DNA from: Planctomycetota bacterium
GTDB taxonomy: Bacteria > Planctomycetota > UBA1135 > UBA2386
NCBI GenBank assembly: GCA_016793305.1
Contig: JAEUHU010000553.1
Span: 1-27,339 of the forward strand
DNA length: 27,339 nucleotides
Direction: 5' to 3'
Shown: piece after piece, positions 15,517 to 22,633 of the stretch
Position numbering within the stretch: position 1 is the first letter of the stretch
Layout: the number at the start of each line of letters is the position of its first letter
Notes under the pieces: model-generated
What the model saw: the letters and a program-made list of their open reading frames with translations, nothing else
Databases searched by the model: none
What the model was told of the DNA's origin: nothing
Translations under genes and position numbers: made by a program

Positions 15517-16985
15517 ACGCGGTCGACCTCTTCGCTGGTGCTGGGGGCTGGTCGCACGGCTGGCGCGAGGCCACCGACTGCGAACCGATGGTTGCCGTCA
15601 ACCACGACCCGCACGCGGTGCACCTGCACCGCCTGAACCACCCCGGCACCGAGCACTTCCTCGAGGATGTGTGGTCGGTCGATCCAGCCGCTGCGGTCGC
15701 GGGGCGGCGCGTCGACTGGCTGCACGGATCGCCGGACTGCACGCATTTCAGCCGGGCCAAGGGCGGCAAGCCGCGCGAGCAGAAGATCCGCGGACTCGCG
15801 TGGGTGCTCGTCGACTGGGCTCGCGCGGCCCGGCCGCAGTTCCTGTCCCTCGAGAACGTCGCCGAGTTCGAGACCTGGGGCCCGCTCGACGACGACGGCC
15901 AGCCGATCAAGGCGCGAGCCGGCGAGACCTTCCGCGAGTTCGTCGTGGCGCTGCACGGGCTCGGCTACCAGGTCGACTGGCGGGTCCTGTGCGCCGCCGA
16001 CTTCGGGGCTCCCACGATCCGGCGCCGGCTGTTCGTGCTCGCGCGCCGGGACGGCCAGCCGATCCGCTGGCCCGAGCCGACCCATGGCGAAGGCCGGTCG
16101 CGGCCCTGGCGCACCGCCGCCGAGTGCATCGACTGGTCGATCCCGTGCCCGTCGATCTTCGGCCGCAAGCGCCCGCTCGCACCGGCGACGTGCCGGCGCA
16201 TCGCTGCGGGCATCGTTCGGTTCGTGCTTCAGGGGCGACCGTTTCTGGTCAACCTCTCGCACGGCGGACGGGTCGAGGATGTCGACGATCCGCTGCGGAC
16301 GATCACGGCGAAGCCTCGCGGCGGCGATAGGGCTCTGGTCGCACCGACCTTCGTCGAGACGGCGCACGGCGACTTCGCCGCGCGCAACGGCAAGCGCTCG
16401 CACCGGGCTGACGCTCCCCTCGGTGTCGTCACTGGGAGCAACAACCACGCGCTCGTCGCCGCGTTCCTGCAGCAGAACTTCACCGGCATGGTCGGCAAGC
16501 CGCTGCGCGTGCCTGTGCCGACGATCACGGCGCGGGATCACCACAGCCTGGTTGCGGCGACGATGGTGCAGACCGGCTACGGCGAGCGGCGTGGTCAGGC
16601 GCCGCGTGCGCTCGACCTCGAGCAGCCGCTCGGCACCATCGTCGCTGGAGGGGCAAAGCACGCGCTCGTCGCGGCCTTCCTCACCACCTACTACGGCCAG
16701 GGCGGCACCGCGAACGCGCTCGACAAGCCGATGCCCGCCATCGTGACGCGCGCTCGCCACGGCTTGGTCACCGTGGAGATCGACGGCGTCGACTACGCGA
16801 TCGCCGACATCGGCCTTCGCATGTTGGAGCCGCGCGAGCTCGCTCGCGCGCAGGGCTTCAACGACAGCTACGTGCTCGAGGGGACCAAGGCGGAGCAGAT
16901 CGCACGCATCGGCAATTCGGTCGTGCCGCAGGTCGCGGCCGCGATCGTGCGGGCCAACCTGGGGCGGGAGGCCTGCGTCGCATGA
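15513..16985 (+). CDS. C5 cytosine DNA methyltransferase with repeated recognition domain
   Basis: The product has 490 residues. It should transfer a methyl group from SAM to C5 of cytosine in DNA. Motif I is DLFAGAGGWS (5-14), motif IV GSPDCTHFS (72-80) with catalytic Cys76, motif VI ENVAEF (114-119), motif VIII TIRRRLFVLAR (168-178), and the last motifs RELARAQGF (441-449) and QIARIGNSVVPQ (463-474). The stretch between motifs VIII and IX holds five copies of a unit like 'PLxTIxxxxxHALVA' (259-276, 301-316, 333-348, 371-387, 405-420), unusual for a recognition domain. No restriction endonuclease is adjacent, so it is probably an orphan phage methyltransferase protecting the element from host restriction. 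The ATG overlaps the previous stop (ATGA). Target sequence unknown. Confidence 0.92.
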   Translation: MNAVDLFAGAGGWSHGWREATDCEPMVAVNHDPHAVHLHRLNHPGTEHFLEDVWSVDPAAAVAGRRVDWLHGSPDCTHFSRAKGGKPREQKIRGLAWVLVDWARAARPQFLSLENVAEFETWGPLDDDGQPIKARAGETFREFVVALHGLGYQVDWRVLCAADFGAPTIRRRLFVLARRDGQPIRWPEPTHGEGRSRPWRTAAECIDWSIPCPSIFGRKRPLAPATCRRIAAGIVRFVLQGRPFLVNLSHGGRVEDVDDPLRTITAKPRGGDRALVAPTFVETAHGDFAARNGKRSHRADAPLGVVTGSNNHALVAAFLQQNFTGMVGKPLRVPVPTITARDHHSLVAATMVQTGYGERRGQAPRALDLEQPLGTIVAGGAKHALVAAFLTTYYGQGGTANALDKPMPAIVTRARHGLVTVEIDGVDYAIADIGLRMLEPRELARAQGFNDSYVLEGTKAEQIARIGNSVVPQVAAAIVRANLGREACVA

Positions 16986-17003
16986 ACCAGCAAGGGAGGG
17001 AAC

Positions 17004-17918
17004 ATGGTCGCACCGAAGCGAGTGAAGCTGCGCCGCAAGATCCGGCGGCACTGCTCCACCTGCGGAGTTCCGTTCGACGAGCCGGACCGGACCTGGGCGT
17101 ACTGCAGCAAGGACTGCGAGAACGCGCGCCGGGGTCGCGACCCGTCCGAGTCGGAGGGCGCGGACAAGTGGCTCGACCCGATCTACGAGCGGCGACTGCA
17201 GCTCAGCCTGCAGCTCGAGATCGCGATGCCCTGGGAGAAGGCCGACCTGCAGGAACGGATCGCGGCCACCGAACGCGAGGAGGCTGCCGTGCGTGAGCAA
17301 CTCGCCAGCCGCGTTGCCTCGCGCACCAGCGTCGAGTTCTGGGCACCTCTCGTGCGGCGGGAGGCGGACCGGTTCGAGACCTCGCTCCGCAAGTCCCTCG
17401 GATTCGCCATTCGCCTCGGCAAGCGCCTGTGTGATGCCAAGGCCGAGCTCGGGCATGGTGAGTTCGGGCGGCTGTTCTCCGACCACCCGAACCCGATCGA
17501 AGGCGCGCTCGCGTTCTCGTCGAGCTGGGCGCGCAAGCTGATGGCGATCGGCGGACACCCGGCCATCGCAAAACGTGACTCGAGTCACGATTTGCCGGCC
17601 AACATCAACACGGTCTACGTGCTGTCGCGGTTGCCGGCGCCAGAGCTCGAAGCGGCGCTGGCTCGCGGCGACGTGCGGCCGGACATGCAGCATGCCGACG
17701 CTCGGCGGTTGGTCCATGTCGACGTGGACGAGCGCGACGACCAGGCCGAGTTGGAACGCGACGACGAGATCGCGCGCGTGCTCGAGCCAGTGCGTGCGCA
17801 GTTGGTGGCGTTCGCGACGGATCACCCACGGCAGCTGCGCGACCTGCGTGCGCGGCTTCGCGCGATGCTGCGGAACTTGGACGAGGCCGCAAGGCGGACG
17901 GGGGGGAGCGATGGGTAG
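17004..17918 (+). CDS. DUF3102-like phage protein with N-terminal zinc finger
   Basis: The product has 304 residues. 'aagggaggg' lies just upstream of the ATG at 17004, a strong ribosome binding site. Cys17, Cys20, Cys34 and Cys38 form a CxxC/CxxxC zinc finger near the N-terminus. Residues ~45-110 are Glu/Arg-rich and coiled-coil-like. Residues ~125-210 ('GKRLCDAKAELGHGEFGRLF', 'SSSWARKLMAI', 'VYVLSRLPAPELEAAL') follow the pattern of DUF3102 proteins, which occur in phages and plasmids and resemble ParB-linked or DNA-binding factors; the exact role is unknown. The C-terminus is Asp/Arg-rich. The stop overlaps the next start by 8 bases. It lies between the methyltransferase and the replication-like gene, so a replication-linked role is plausible. 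Confidence 0.72.
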   Translation: MVAPKRVKLRRKIRRHCSTCGVPFDEPDRTWAYCSKDCENARRGRDPSESEGADKWLDPIYERRLQLSLQLEIAMPWEKADLQERIAATEREEAAVREQLASRVASRTSVEFWAPLVRREADRFETSLRKSLGFAIRLGKRLCDAKAELGHGEFGRLFSDHPNPIEGALAFSSSWARKLMAIGGHPAIAKRDSSHDLPANINTVYVLSRLPAPELEAALARGDVRPDMQHADARRLVHVDVDERDDQAELERDDEIARVLEPVRAQLVAFATDHPRQLRDLRARLRAMLRNLDEAARRTGGSDG

Positions 17919-18582
17919 CTGGATCAAGCTGGAAGCGGACATCATCACCAATGCGAAGGTCGGCCAGGCCGGCGCGAATGGCGACCGCATCTACTTCGTG
18001 ATGCTCGCGCTGCACGCGAAGCACGGGGCCAACGGACTGATCCCTGCGAGCCGCTGTACGCCGTCCGGCTTGCGGTTCGAGGCGGCAGCGATCCTGAGCC
18101 GGCTGAGCGAGAAGGCGGTCACCAAGGCGCTGCAGGACTGCTCCTCGGCGGGCCTGATCGAGCTGCTGGCCGACGGCTCGGTCCGACTGTGCGGGTTCGA
18201 CGAGAAGCACATGCCGGAGTGCTCGCGTTGCCACCAGCCAAACCCGGAGCCGTCGCACGGCACGTGTCCATCCTGTCGGGCGAAGAAGAAGGAGGATCGA
18301 CAGGCAGCAGCGGCAGAGCGCCAGGGCGAAGCGCGGCGGGCAGAGAAGGGCATGCCCTCGTCTGCCCGGGCAGTGCCCGGGCAAGTGAACGTTGCCCTGG
18401 TTCTGCCGGATAGGACAGGACAGGAGGGGATAGGACAGGAGAGAGATAGCCAGATAGCCAGGGATCTCGCTCCGCTCCGTGAAGAGGGAGTACCAACACC
18501 GTCGGTACTCGACGAGGAGCGCGCCGCCGTCGCGCGTTCGCTGGTCGCTGGGGCCGCCGCCGCCCGGAGGTCCCGGGCATGA
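17911..18582 (+). CDS. Phage replication-organiser-like protein (winged helix plus zinc ribbon)
   Basis: The product has 223 residues. Residues 1-100 ('MGSWIKLEADIITNAKVG', 'LSRLSEKAVTKALQDCSSAG', 'LIELLADGSVRLCGF') look like the winged-helix N-terminal domain of phage replisome organisers (lambda O or DnaD-like), which bind the phage origin and recruit helicase. A CxxC/CxxC zinc ribbon sits at Cys104, Cys107, Cys119 and Cys122. The remainder is Ala/Arg/Glu-rich and low complexity. The assignment is from pattern only. The ATG lies inside the end of the previous gene and the stop overlaps the next start as ATGA, so translation is probably coupled. If correct, the phage origin may be inside or near this gene. 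Confidence 0.6.
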   Translation: MGSWIKLEADIITNAKVGQAGANGDRIYFVMLALHAKHGANGLIPASRCTPSGLRFEAAAILSRLSEKAVTKALQDCSSAGLIELLADGSVRLCGFDEKHMPECSRCHQPNPEPSHGTCPSCRAKKKEDRQAAAAERQGEARRAEKGMPSSARAVPGQVNVALVLPDRTGQEGIGQERDSQIARDLAPLREEGVPTPSVLDEERAAVARSLVAGAAAARRSRA

Positions 18583-19472
18583 GCCTCGCCATCCAGCAAG
18601 TTCTCCAGGCGTTCGGCGTCGACGTCGGCGACCCGGAGCGGCGCGCCGAGAAGGCCGCGCGCCTGGCCGAGCAGGGCTTCGTCCCGAGCGACCTCGAGGC
18701 TGCGTTCGCGCACGTCGAGGCCACCAGCGAAGCCGGCAAGGGCCCGCGGCTGATCGCGTTCATGGCGATGAACCCAGACCGCCTGCGTGCGGTGATCGTT
18801 GACGCCGTGGCGTTCCAGGCCGCGCGCAGCCTGCGGCGCGATGGTCGAGCACCTGGCCAGGCGCCGTACGTCCCCGGGCCGACCGAGGGCGAGTCGCGCG
18901 AGGCCTGGGACCACGACCGGCAGTGCCGGATCGCGTGGTACCGCGTCCACGGCGACCGCCGGTCCGTGGCTGAGATCGCTCGCGAGCTGGGGGTCAGCGA
19001 GACCACCCTCGGCGTGATGCTCGACCGCGGCAGGGTGCTGTCGCAGTCGCCGCTGGTCGACGCCAACGCGAACGTGCCGGCACCGGCCGCCGTCGAGAAG
19101 GCCGAGCGTGCCGGCCAAGACCGGGCGCAGGACTTCCGGCGCCGCATGGACAACGACCGCCGTGCCGCCCGCGCGAAGGCGACCGGCATCGAGCGCTTGT
19201 GGGACCCGAAGCGGATGCGCGAGGCCGAGGCGCGGATCCTGGCCGGCGTCCGCAAGGACGGGGTGGTGGACTTGATCGAGGTGATGCGCGACCCGGTCCG
19301 ACGTGGCGCGCTCGCCACGCTCGAGGCCGACGGCCACATCCTGCGCAACGGCGAGCCGGACCTGCGGCAGCGCCAGCCCTACCTGGCGGCGCGCAGCGAC
19401 GAGGAGCGTGCGCACTTCCGGAGCCTGATCGGGACCGGTCGACCTGGGCCGCGAGCGGAGGCGCAGGGCTGA
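18579..19472 (+). CDS. HTH-containing phage protein of unknown function
   Basis: The product has 297 residues, with the ATG in an ATGA overlap. A helix-turn-helix is likely at ~125-150: 'RRSVAEIARELGVSETTL' has the standard turn 'LGVSE', so DNA binding is likely. The N-terminal ~90 residues are helical ('VLQAFGVDVGDPERRAEKAARLAEQ'); the C-terminal third ('DVVDLIEVMRD'-like region and 'LEADGHILRNG') is helical and charged. No family recognised. Its place between the replication-like and RusA-like genes suggests a role in replication or in timing of expression. Its stop overlaps the RusA-like start as TGATG. Confidence 0.65.
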   Translation: MSLAIQQVLQAFGVDVGDPERRAEKAARLAEQGFVPSDLEAAFAHVEATSEAGKGPRLIAFMAMNPDRLRAVIVDAVAFQAARSLRRDGRAPGQAPYVPGPTEGESREAWDHDRQCRIAWYRVHGDRRSVAEIARELGVSETTLGVMLDRGRVLSQSPLVDANANVPAPAAVEKAERAGQDRAQDFRRRMDNDRRAARAKATGIERLWDPKRMREAEARILAGVRKDGVVDLIEVMRDPVRRGALATLEADGHILRNGEPDLRQRQPYLAARSDEERAHFRSLIGTGRPGPRAEAQG

Positions 19473-19879
19473 TGGGCACTCGCCACCCTATCGGGACCTT
19501 TGTCGAGTTTGTGGTGCCGCATCCGATCGCGTCGAAGAAGAACCGGCGCAAGTGGATCAAGCGCGGCGGCAAGAGGTTCCTCGTGCCCAGCAGCGAAGCG
19601 ACCTCCGACGCGATCGAGGTTGCGATGCGCGCCCGGGTCGCAGCGAACGGTGTCGCGTTCCACGAGCTCGACGCCCTACAGCTCAGCTACGAGCACGTTC
19701 TGGCGACCGACGAAGTCCGCGTGACAGTCAAGAAGGTGGGCGAGTTGCCGGTGCGCGGCCGCCGCGGCACGAAGCGCGACGTGCACGGGATGCTCGAGAC
19801 CATCGCCGACGCGCTGCAGGGCGTGCTCTACCCGAACGACAGCGCTGTGGACCGGTTCGCCGGTGGGAGGGTCAGGTGA
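19472..19879 (+). CDS. rusA: RusA-family Holliday junction resolvase
   Basis: The product has 135 residues. RusA cuts Holliday junctions to resolve recombination intermediates and is common in lambdoid phages. The family's Asp pattern is present in the C-terminal half: Asp103 (KRDVHG), Asp113 (IADALQGVLY) and Asp123 (PNDSAV), where the typical form is 'DxDN..K...D.L.G..Y.DDxQ'. The first acidic pair is partly altered, so activity is not certain. N-terminal 'ASKKNRRKWIKRGGKRFL' is basic and probably touches DNA. It ends the first operon and converges on the repressor with only a 5-bp gap. Confidence 0.78.
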   Translation: MGTRHPIGTFVEFVVPHPIASKKNRRKWIKRGGKRFLVPSSEATSDAIEVAMRARVAANGVAFHELDALQLSYEHVLATDEVRVTVKKVGELPVRGRRGTKRDVHGMLETIADALQGVLYPNDSAVDRFAGGRVR

Positions 19880-19884
19880 CCGAC

Positions 19885-20118
19885 TCAGTCCTTCTCGGCG
19901 GTGGCTCGGCTGGCCTGGCAGGCGGCCATCACCCGGGCGGGCTCGACGCCCAGGGCCTTCGCCAGCTTGGCGATGGTTCCGATGCGCGGCTTCTCGATCT
20001 CGCCCTTCCTCAGACTCAGGAGGGCCCGGGAGCTCGTTTTGGCGCGCTTCTCGACGACGTTCAGGGGCAGGCCGACGGCCAGGAGCAGGTCGTCGAGGGT
20101 CTCGGGCTTGGAAGCCAT
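19885..20118 (-). CDS. Cro/CI-type (XRE family) helix-turn-helix repressor
   Basis: The product has 77 residues and a single HTH domain. 'KTSSRALLSLRKGEIEKP' and 'IGTIAKLAKALGVEPARV' (~25-60) match the XRE pattern: recognition helix, then the helix-4 turn 'LGVEP'. It probably represses the rightward operon and itself by binding the operators at 20138-20196. I chose the ATG at 20118; a TTG at 20130 would add four residues. No Shine-Dalgarno is seen for either, so the message may be nearly leaderless. It faces away from the operon starting at 20308 and is convergent with the RusA-like gene. It has no peptidase domain, so induction would need an anti-repressor or a host signal rather than RecA-stimulated cleavage. 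Confidence 0.82.
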   Translation of the reverse strand: MASKPETLDDLLLAVGLPLNVVEKRAKTSSRALLSLRKGEIEKPRIGTIAKLAKALGVEPARVMAACQASRATAEKD

Positions 20119-20137
20119 CGGCCGGGACAAGTAGCAG

Positions 20138-20196
20138 AAACTTCCGATGATTTCCAGGAACTGCAGCTTGACAAACTACCGAAAACTTCCGAAAGT
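20138..20196. promoter_or_regulatory. Repressor operators: two copies of AAACTTCCGA, one in a near-palindrome
   Basis: AAACTTCCGA occurs at 20138-20147 and 20183-20192. The second lies inside ACTTCCGAAAGT (20185-20196), which matches its own reverse complement at 10 of 12 positions. CCGAAA also recurs 10 bases apart (20179 and 20189). The block sits between the repressor gene and the operon beginning at 20308, where a Cro/CI switch would have its operators. Confidence 0.6.
20168..20196 (+). promoter_or_regulatory. Overlapping divergent promoters sharing a -35 region
   Basis: TTGACA (20168-20173) is a perfect -35 for rightward transcription; because the sequence continues as TTGACAA, the other strand reads TTGTCA at the same place, giving a -35 toward the repressor. 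The rightward -10 would fall near 20191-20196, inside the palindromic operator, but resembles TATAAT poorly. Repressor bound here should block rightward transcription. Confidence 0.45.
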
Positions 20197-20237
20197 AGCG
20201 ACATCGCCAGGGAAGGCCCTGGCCACGAAGTGAACGA

Positions 20238-20277
20238 CCCAGCCGCTGCCAATCTTGGCGGAGCAACAGCGGCTGGG
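20238..20277 (+). promoter_or_regulatory. Perfect 11-bp hairpin in the leader of the recombination operon
   Basis: CCCAGCCGCTG (20238-20248) and CAGCGGCTGGG (20267-20277) are exact inverted repeats around an 18-nt loop. It is followed at 20280-20288 by TGACCAGGA and at 20293-20298 by a ribosome binding site, then the ATG at 20308. It could protect or regulate the message, or act as an attenuator. A similar arrangement recurs at 25577-25690. Confidence 0.65.
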
Positions 20278-20307
20278 CCTGACCAGGACCCGCAAAGGAA
20301 CCCAGCC

Positions 20308-20742
20308 ATGCACATCGCTACCGCTCCGTCCACGTCGCTGCAACAGCGGCTGGACGCCAAGTCCGAACTGACCCGCGACCTTTCGACCCTGACCGCCGAC
20401 GAGCTGCGCGAGTCGGCCGAGGAGGTCATCACCTTCGACGCGATCGTCTGGATCGAGGCCATCGGCATCGTCGCCGATGCGCACACCCGCGCCGCGGCGG
20501 TGTCGGACGTGCCGTGCTTCCTGGAGGTGTTCGGCGCCCCGGTGACGCACCAGCACGCGACCGAGGTGCTGCGCGACATCAAGGCCCGCAAGTGGGACGA
20601 GGAGTTCCGCCGGATCGTGGACCGCGCCACGGATGAGGCGGAGCTGATGGCCGAGCACGGCAGCACCTGCGAATGCCACCGCTGCTACGACGCCTACCAC
20701 GTCGCCGACCTGAGCGACGTCAAGTTCGTGGGAGGGCGCTGA
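20308..20742 (+). CDS. First protein of the recombination operon, unknown function
   Basis: The product has 144 residues. 'aaagga' about 10 bases upstream supports the ATG at 20308. The N-terminal ~50 residues ('LQQRLDAKSELTRDLSTL') are helical; residues ~75-120 are charged; a Cys pair near the end (CECHRCYDAYH, ~124-134) may bind a metal. No family recognised. As the first gene after the operator and hairpin leader, it is likely expressed early on induction. The next gene starts 2 bases after its stop. Confidence 0.7.
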   Translation: MHIATAPSTSLQQRLDAKSELTRDLSTLTADELRESAEEVITFDAIVWIEAIGIVADAHTRAAAVSDVPCFLEVFGAPVTHQHATEVLRDIKARKWDEEFRRIVDRATDEAELMAEHGSTCECHRCYDAYHVADLSDVKFVGGR

Positions 20743-20744
20743 GC

Positions 20745-21032
20745 ATGGTCACCGCCCCCCGAGGCCCTTCGCTCGTCGTCGCCGGCATCCAAGCCCGGCA
20801 CGCCGAGGCGATCGTCGCGAACGTGTTGGCCGACGTTCAGCACCTCGTGCGGACCAGCGAGGGCAGCACGGCGCTGGAGATCGTCAAGCGCGACCAGGCC
20901 GTCGCACCTCTGATGGCCGCCCACCAGCTGCTCTGCTCTGCCGTCGCGGCGATCCGGGCGCTGGCCGACCAGCAACCGGCCCCTGCGCTGACTCACCAGG
21001 AACAGGGCGAGGAGGCCTGCGCCCGTGGCTGA
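20745..21032 (+). CDS. Small helical phage protein
   Basis: The product has 95 residues; 'gggagggcgctgagc' upstream provides a ribosome binding site. It is Ala/Val/Gln-rich and mostly helical ('AEAIVANVLADVQHLV', 'LLCSAVAAIRALAD'). No motif or family is recognised. Its end overlaps the next gene's GTG start by 8 bases, so it belongs to the same transcript. Confidence 0.6.
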   Translation: MVTAPRGPSLVVAGIQARHAEAIVANVLADVQHLVRTSEGSTALEIVKRDQAVAPLMAAHQLLCSAVAAIRALADQQPAPALTHQEQGEEACARG

Positions 21033-21477
21033 CCGAACCAAGCTGACCGGGTTGCTCGCCAACCTGGAGTGGGAGCCGACCCTCGACTGCGACCTCGACA
21101 CGCAGGTCGCCGAGGCCATCGAGGCCTTCTGCCGAACGACCGGCCTGCCGGTCCCCGCGGACGAGCTGTTCCAGGGCGCCGACTGGTACGTGCCGCGCGG
21201 CACATCCCTGCGCCCGGAGCCCTTCTGCCGCAAGCAGGCGGCGCCGAGCCTGCGCGTCGACATGCGCGACGGCCGCTCGTTCGCGCTGCAGGTCGGCTGG
21301 AGCAACGTCTGCGGCTGCGGAACGTGCAGCGGCACGCCGAGCCTGCGCGCCGTGGAGAGCTCGTGGGAGCCCGCCGCCGCGACGACGCCGCCGACCGCCG
21401 GCGAGGTGCTGGGGGCAACGCTCCTCGGCCTGTTCTTCACCGTCCTGCTCCCCCTGGCCTCAAGGTTCGTCGAATGA
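21025..21477 (+). CDS. Phage protein with C-terminal membrane helix and CxCxxC motif
   Basis: The product has 150 residues, starting at a GTG overlapping the previous gene; 'ggcgaggaggcc' supplies the ribosome binding site. Residues ~110-115 hold VCGCGTC, a CxCxxC cluster; residues ~127-146 (VLGATLLGLFFTVLLPLAS) form one membrane helix, so the N-terminal domain would be on one side of the membrane with a C-terminal anchor. No family is recognised. The stop overlaps the next ATG (ATGA). Confidence 0.62.
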   Translation: MADRTKLTGLLANLEWEPTLDCDLDTQVAEAIEAFCRTTGLPVPADELFQGADWYVPRGTSLRPEPFCRKQAAPSLRVDMRDGRSFALQVGWSNVCGCGTCSGTPSLRAVESSWEPAAATTPPTAGEVLGATLLGLFFTVLLPLASRFVE

Positions 21478-21710
21478 CCGCCATCCCGATCAAGGTTCAC
21501 ATCATCGTCGACCCGTGCGGCCGCGTTCTGGTGCACGAGACCGAGAAGTTCTGCCCAGGCGAGACCAGCGACGAAGTCTACGCCGACTGGAAGGAGACGC
21601 CGTGGTACCGAAAGCCGGGCTGCGTCACGCACACCGTGACGATCGACGTGCCGGTGCCGCACATCACGACCCCGCGCATCACCTACTCGCCGGAGGTCGA
21701 GCGCACGTGA
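21474..21710 (+). CDS. Small phage protein, beta-rich
   Basis: The product has 78 residues, starting at an ATGA overlap. The N-terminal part (IPIKVHIIVDPCGRVLVHETEKF) and the C-terminal part (THTVTIDVPVPHI) look like beta strands. No family recognised. The stop overlaps the exonuclease GTG start (GTGA). Confidence 0.6.
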   Translation: MTAIPIKVHIIVDPCGRVLVHETEKFCPGETSDEVYADWKETPWYRKPGCVTHTVTIDVPVPHITTPRITYSPEVERT

Positions 21711-22633
21711 CCAGCACCGCCACCGAACCCCTGAACCGCGCGCTGACCTTGGGGGGCAGCGACGTCGCCGGCGTTCTGGGCATCAGCCCGTTCCGCACGC
21801 CGCTCGACGTCTGGCGCGAGAAGTGCCTCGGCCAACGCGACACCATCGACACGCCTGGGACGCGCGCCGGCACGCGCTTCGAGCCGCACGTCCTCGCCGC
21901 CTACGCCGCGAAGCTGCCCGAGGGCTCCACCGTCACCAAGCCGGAGCCGACCCTCCGCGGGCACCTGCGCGCCTCGCCCGACGGCATCGCGACCGTGCGC
22001 GGCTGGCCCCGGCTCGTCGAGATCAAGACCACCGTGTTCGCCCAGGACTGGGGCGTCACCGATTCCGAGGACGTCCCGCTGCACTACGCAGTGCAGGCCA
22101 TGTGGTACCTCGACCTGCTCGAGCTCGAGGAGGCCGACTTCCCGGTCCTGCTCTGGCCATACGAAATGCGCGACCTGCTCGGCCTCACGCCGCCCGAGAT
22201 CGTCGCCAAGTGCGAGGTGCGCACGCTCCGCCTCGGCTACTCGCCGTCGATGGCCCGCATGCTGCGCGAGGCCGTCGACCGCTTCTGGAACGACCACGTC
22301 CTGCCGCAGGTGCCGCCGCCCGCGGTCGACCTGGAGGACATCAAGCGCCTGGTGCACGCCGTCCGCGGCAAGACCAAGCCGATCGACGACGACTTCGTGC
22401 GCGCGTTGGTCGAGCGCGACGCCGCCAAGAAGCTGCTGGCGGAGGCGCAGCGCCAAGTCGATGCGGCCGACTTCAAGGTTCGCACGTGGATGGGCGACAA
22501 CGAGTCCGCAATCGATCCGCGCGGCAACCAGATCGCGACGCTCAAGCGCATCGACAAGGCCTCGTACGTCGTGAAGGCGCAGAGCTACCGAGAGCTGAGA
22601 ACCACCAAGCACTGGAAGGACCTGAACCAATGA
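21707..22633 (+). CDS. YqaJ-family recombination exonuclease
   Basis: The product has 308 residues. This family (lambda exonuclease-like, PD-(D/E)xK fold) digests one DNA strand to leave the 3' overhangs that the annealase uses. Motifs: GGSDVAGVLGISPF (16-29, the usual start of the domain), ASPDG (89-93, first catalytic Asp92), VEIKTT (104-109, Glu105 and Lys107), then HYAVQAMWYL (126-135), the conserved Q-motif helix. The C-terminal ~100 residues are helical and charged. It starts at a GTG (GTGA) and overlaps RecT as ATGA, so both parts of the pair are translated together. Confidence 0.9.
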   Translation: MTSTATEPLNRALTLGGSDVAGVLGISPFRTPLDVWREKCLGQRDTIDTPGTRAGTRFEPHVLAAYAAKLPEGSTVTKPEPTLRGHLRASPDGIATVRGWPRLVEIKTTVFAQDWGVTDSEDVPLHYAVQAMWYLDLLELEEADFPVLLWPYEMRDLLGLTPPEIVAKCEVRTLRLGYSPSMARMLREAVDRFWNDHVLPQVPPPAVDLEDIKRLVHAVRGKTKPIDDDFVRALVERDAAKKLLAEAQRQVDAADFKVRTWMGDNESAIDPRGNQIATLKRIDKASYVVKAQSYRELRTTKHWKDLNQ

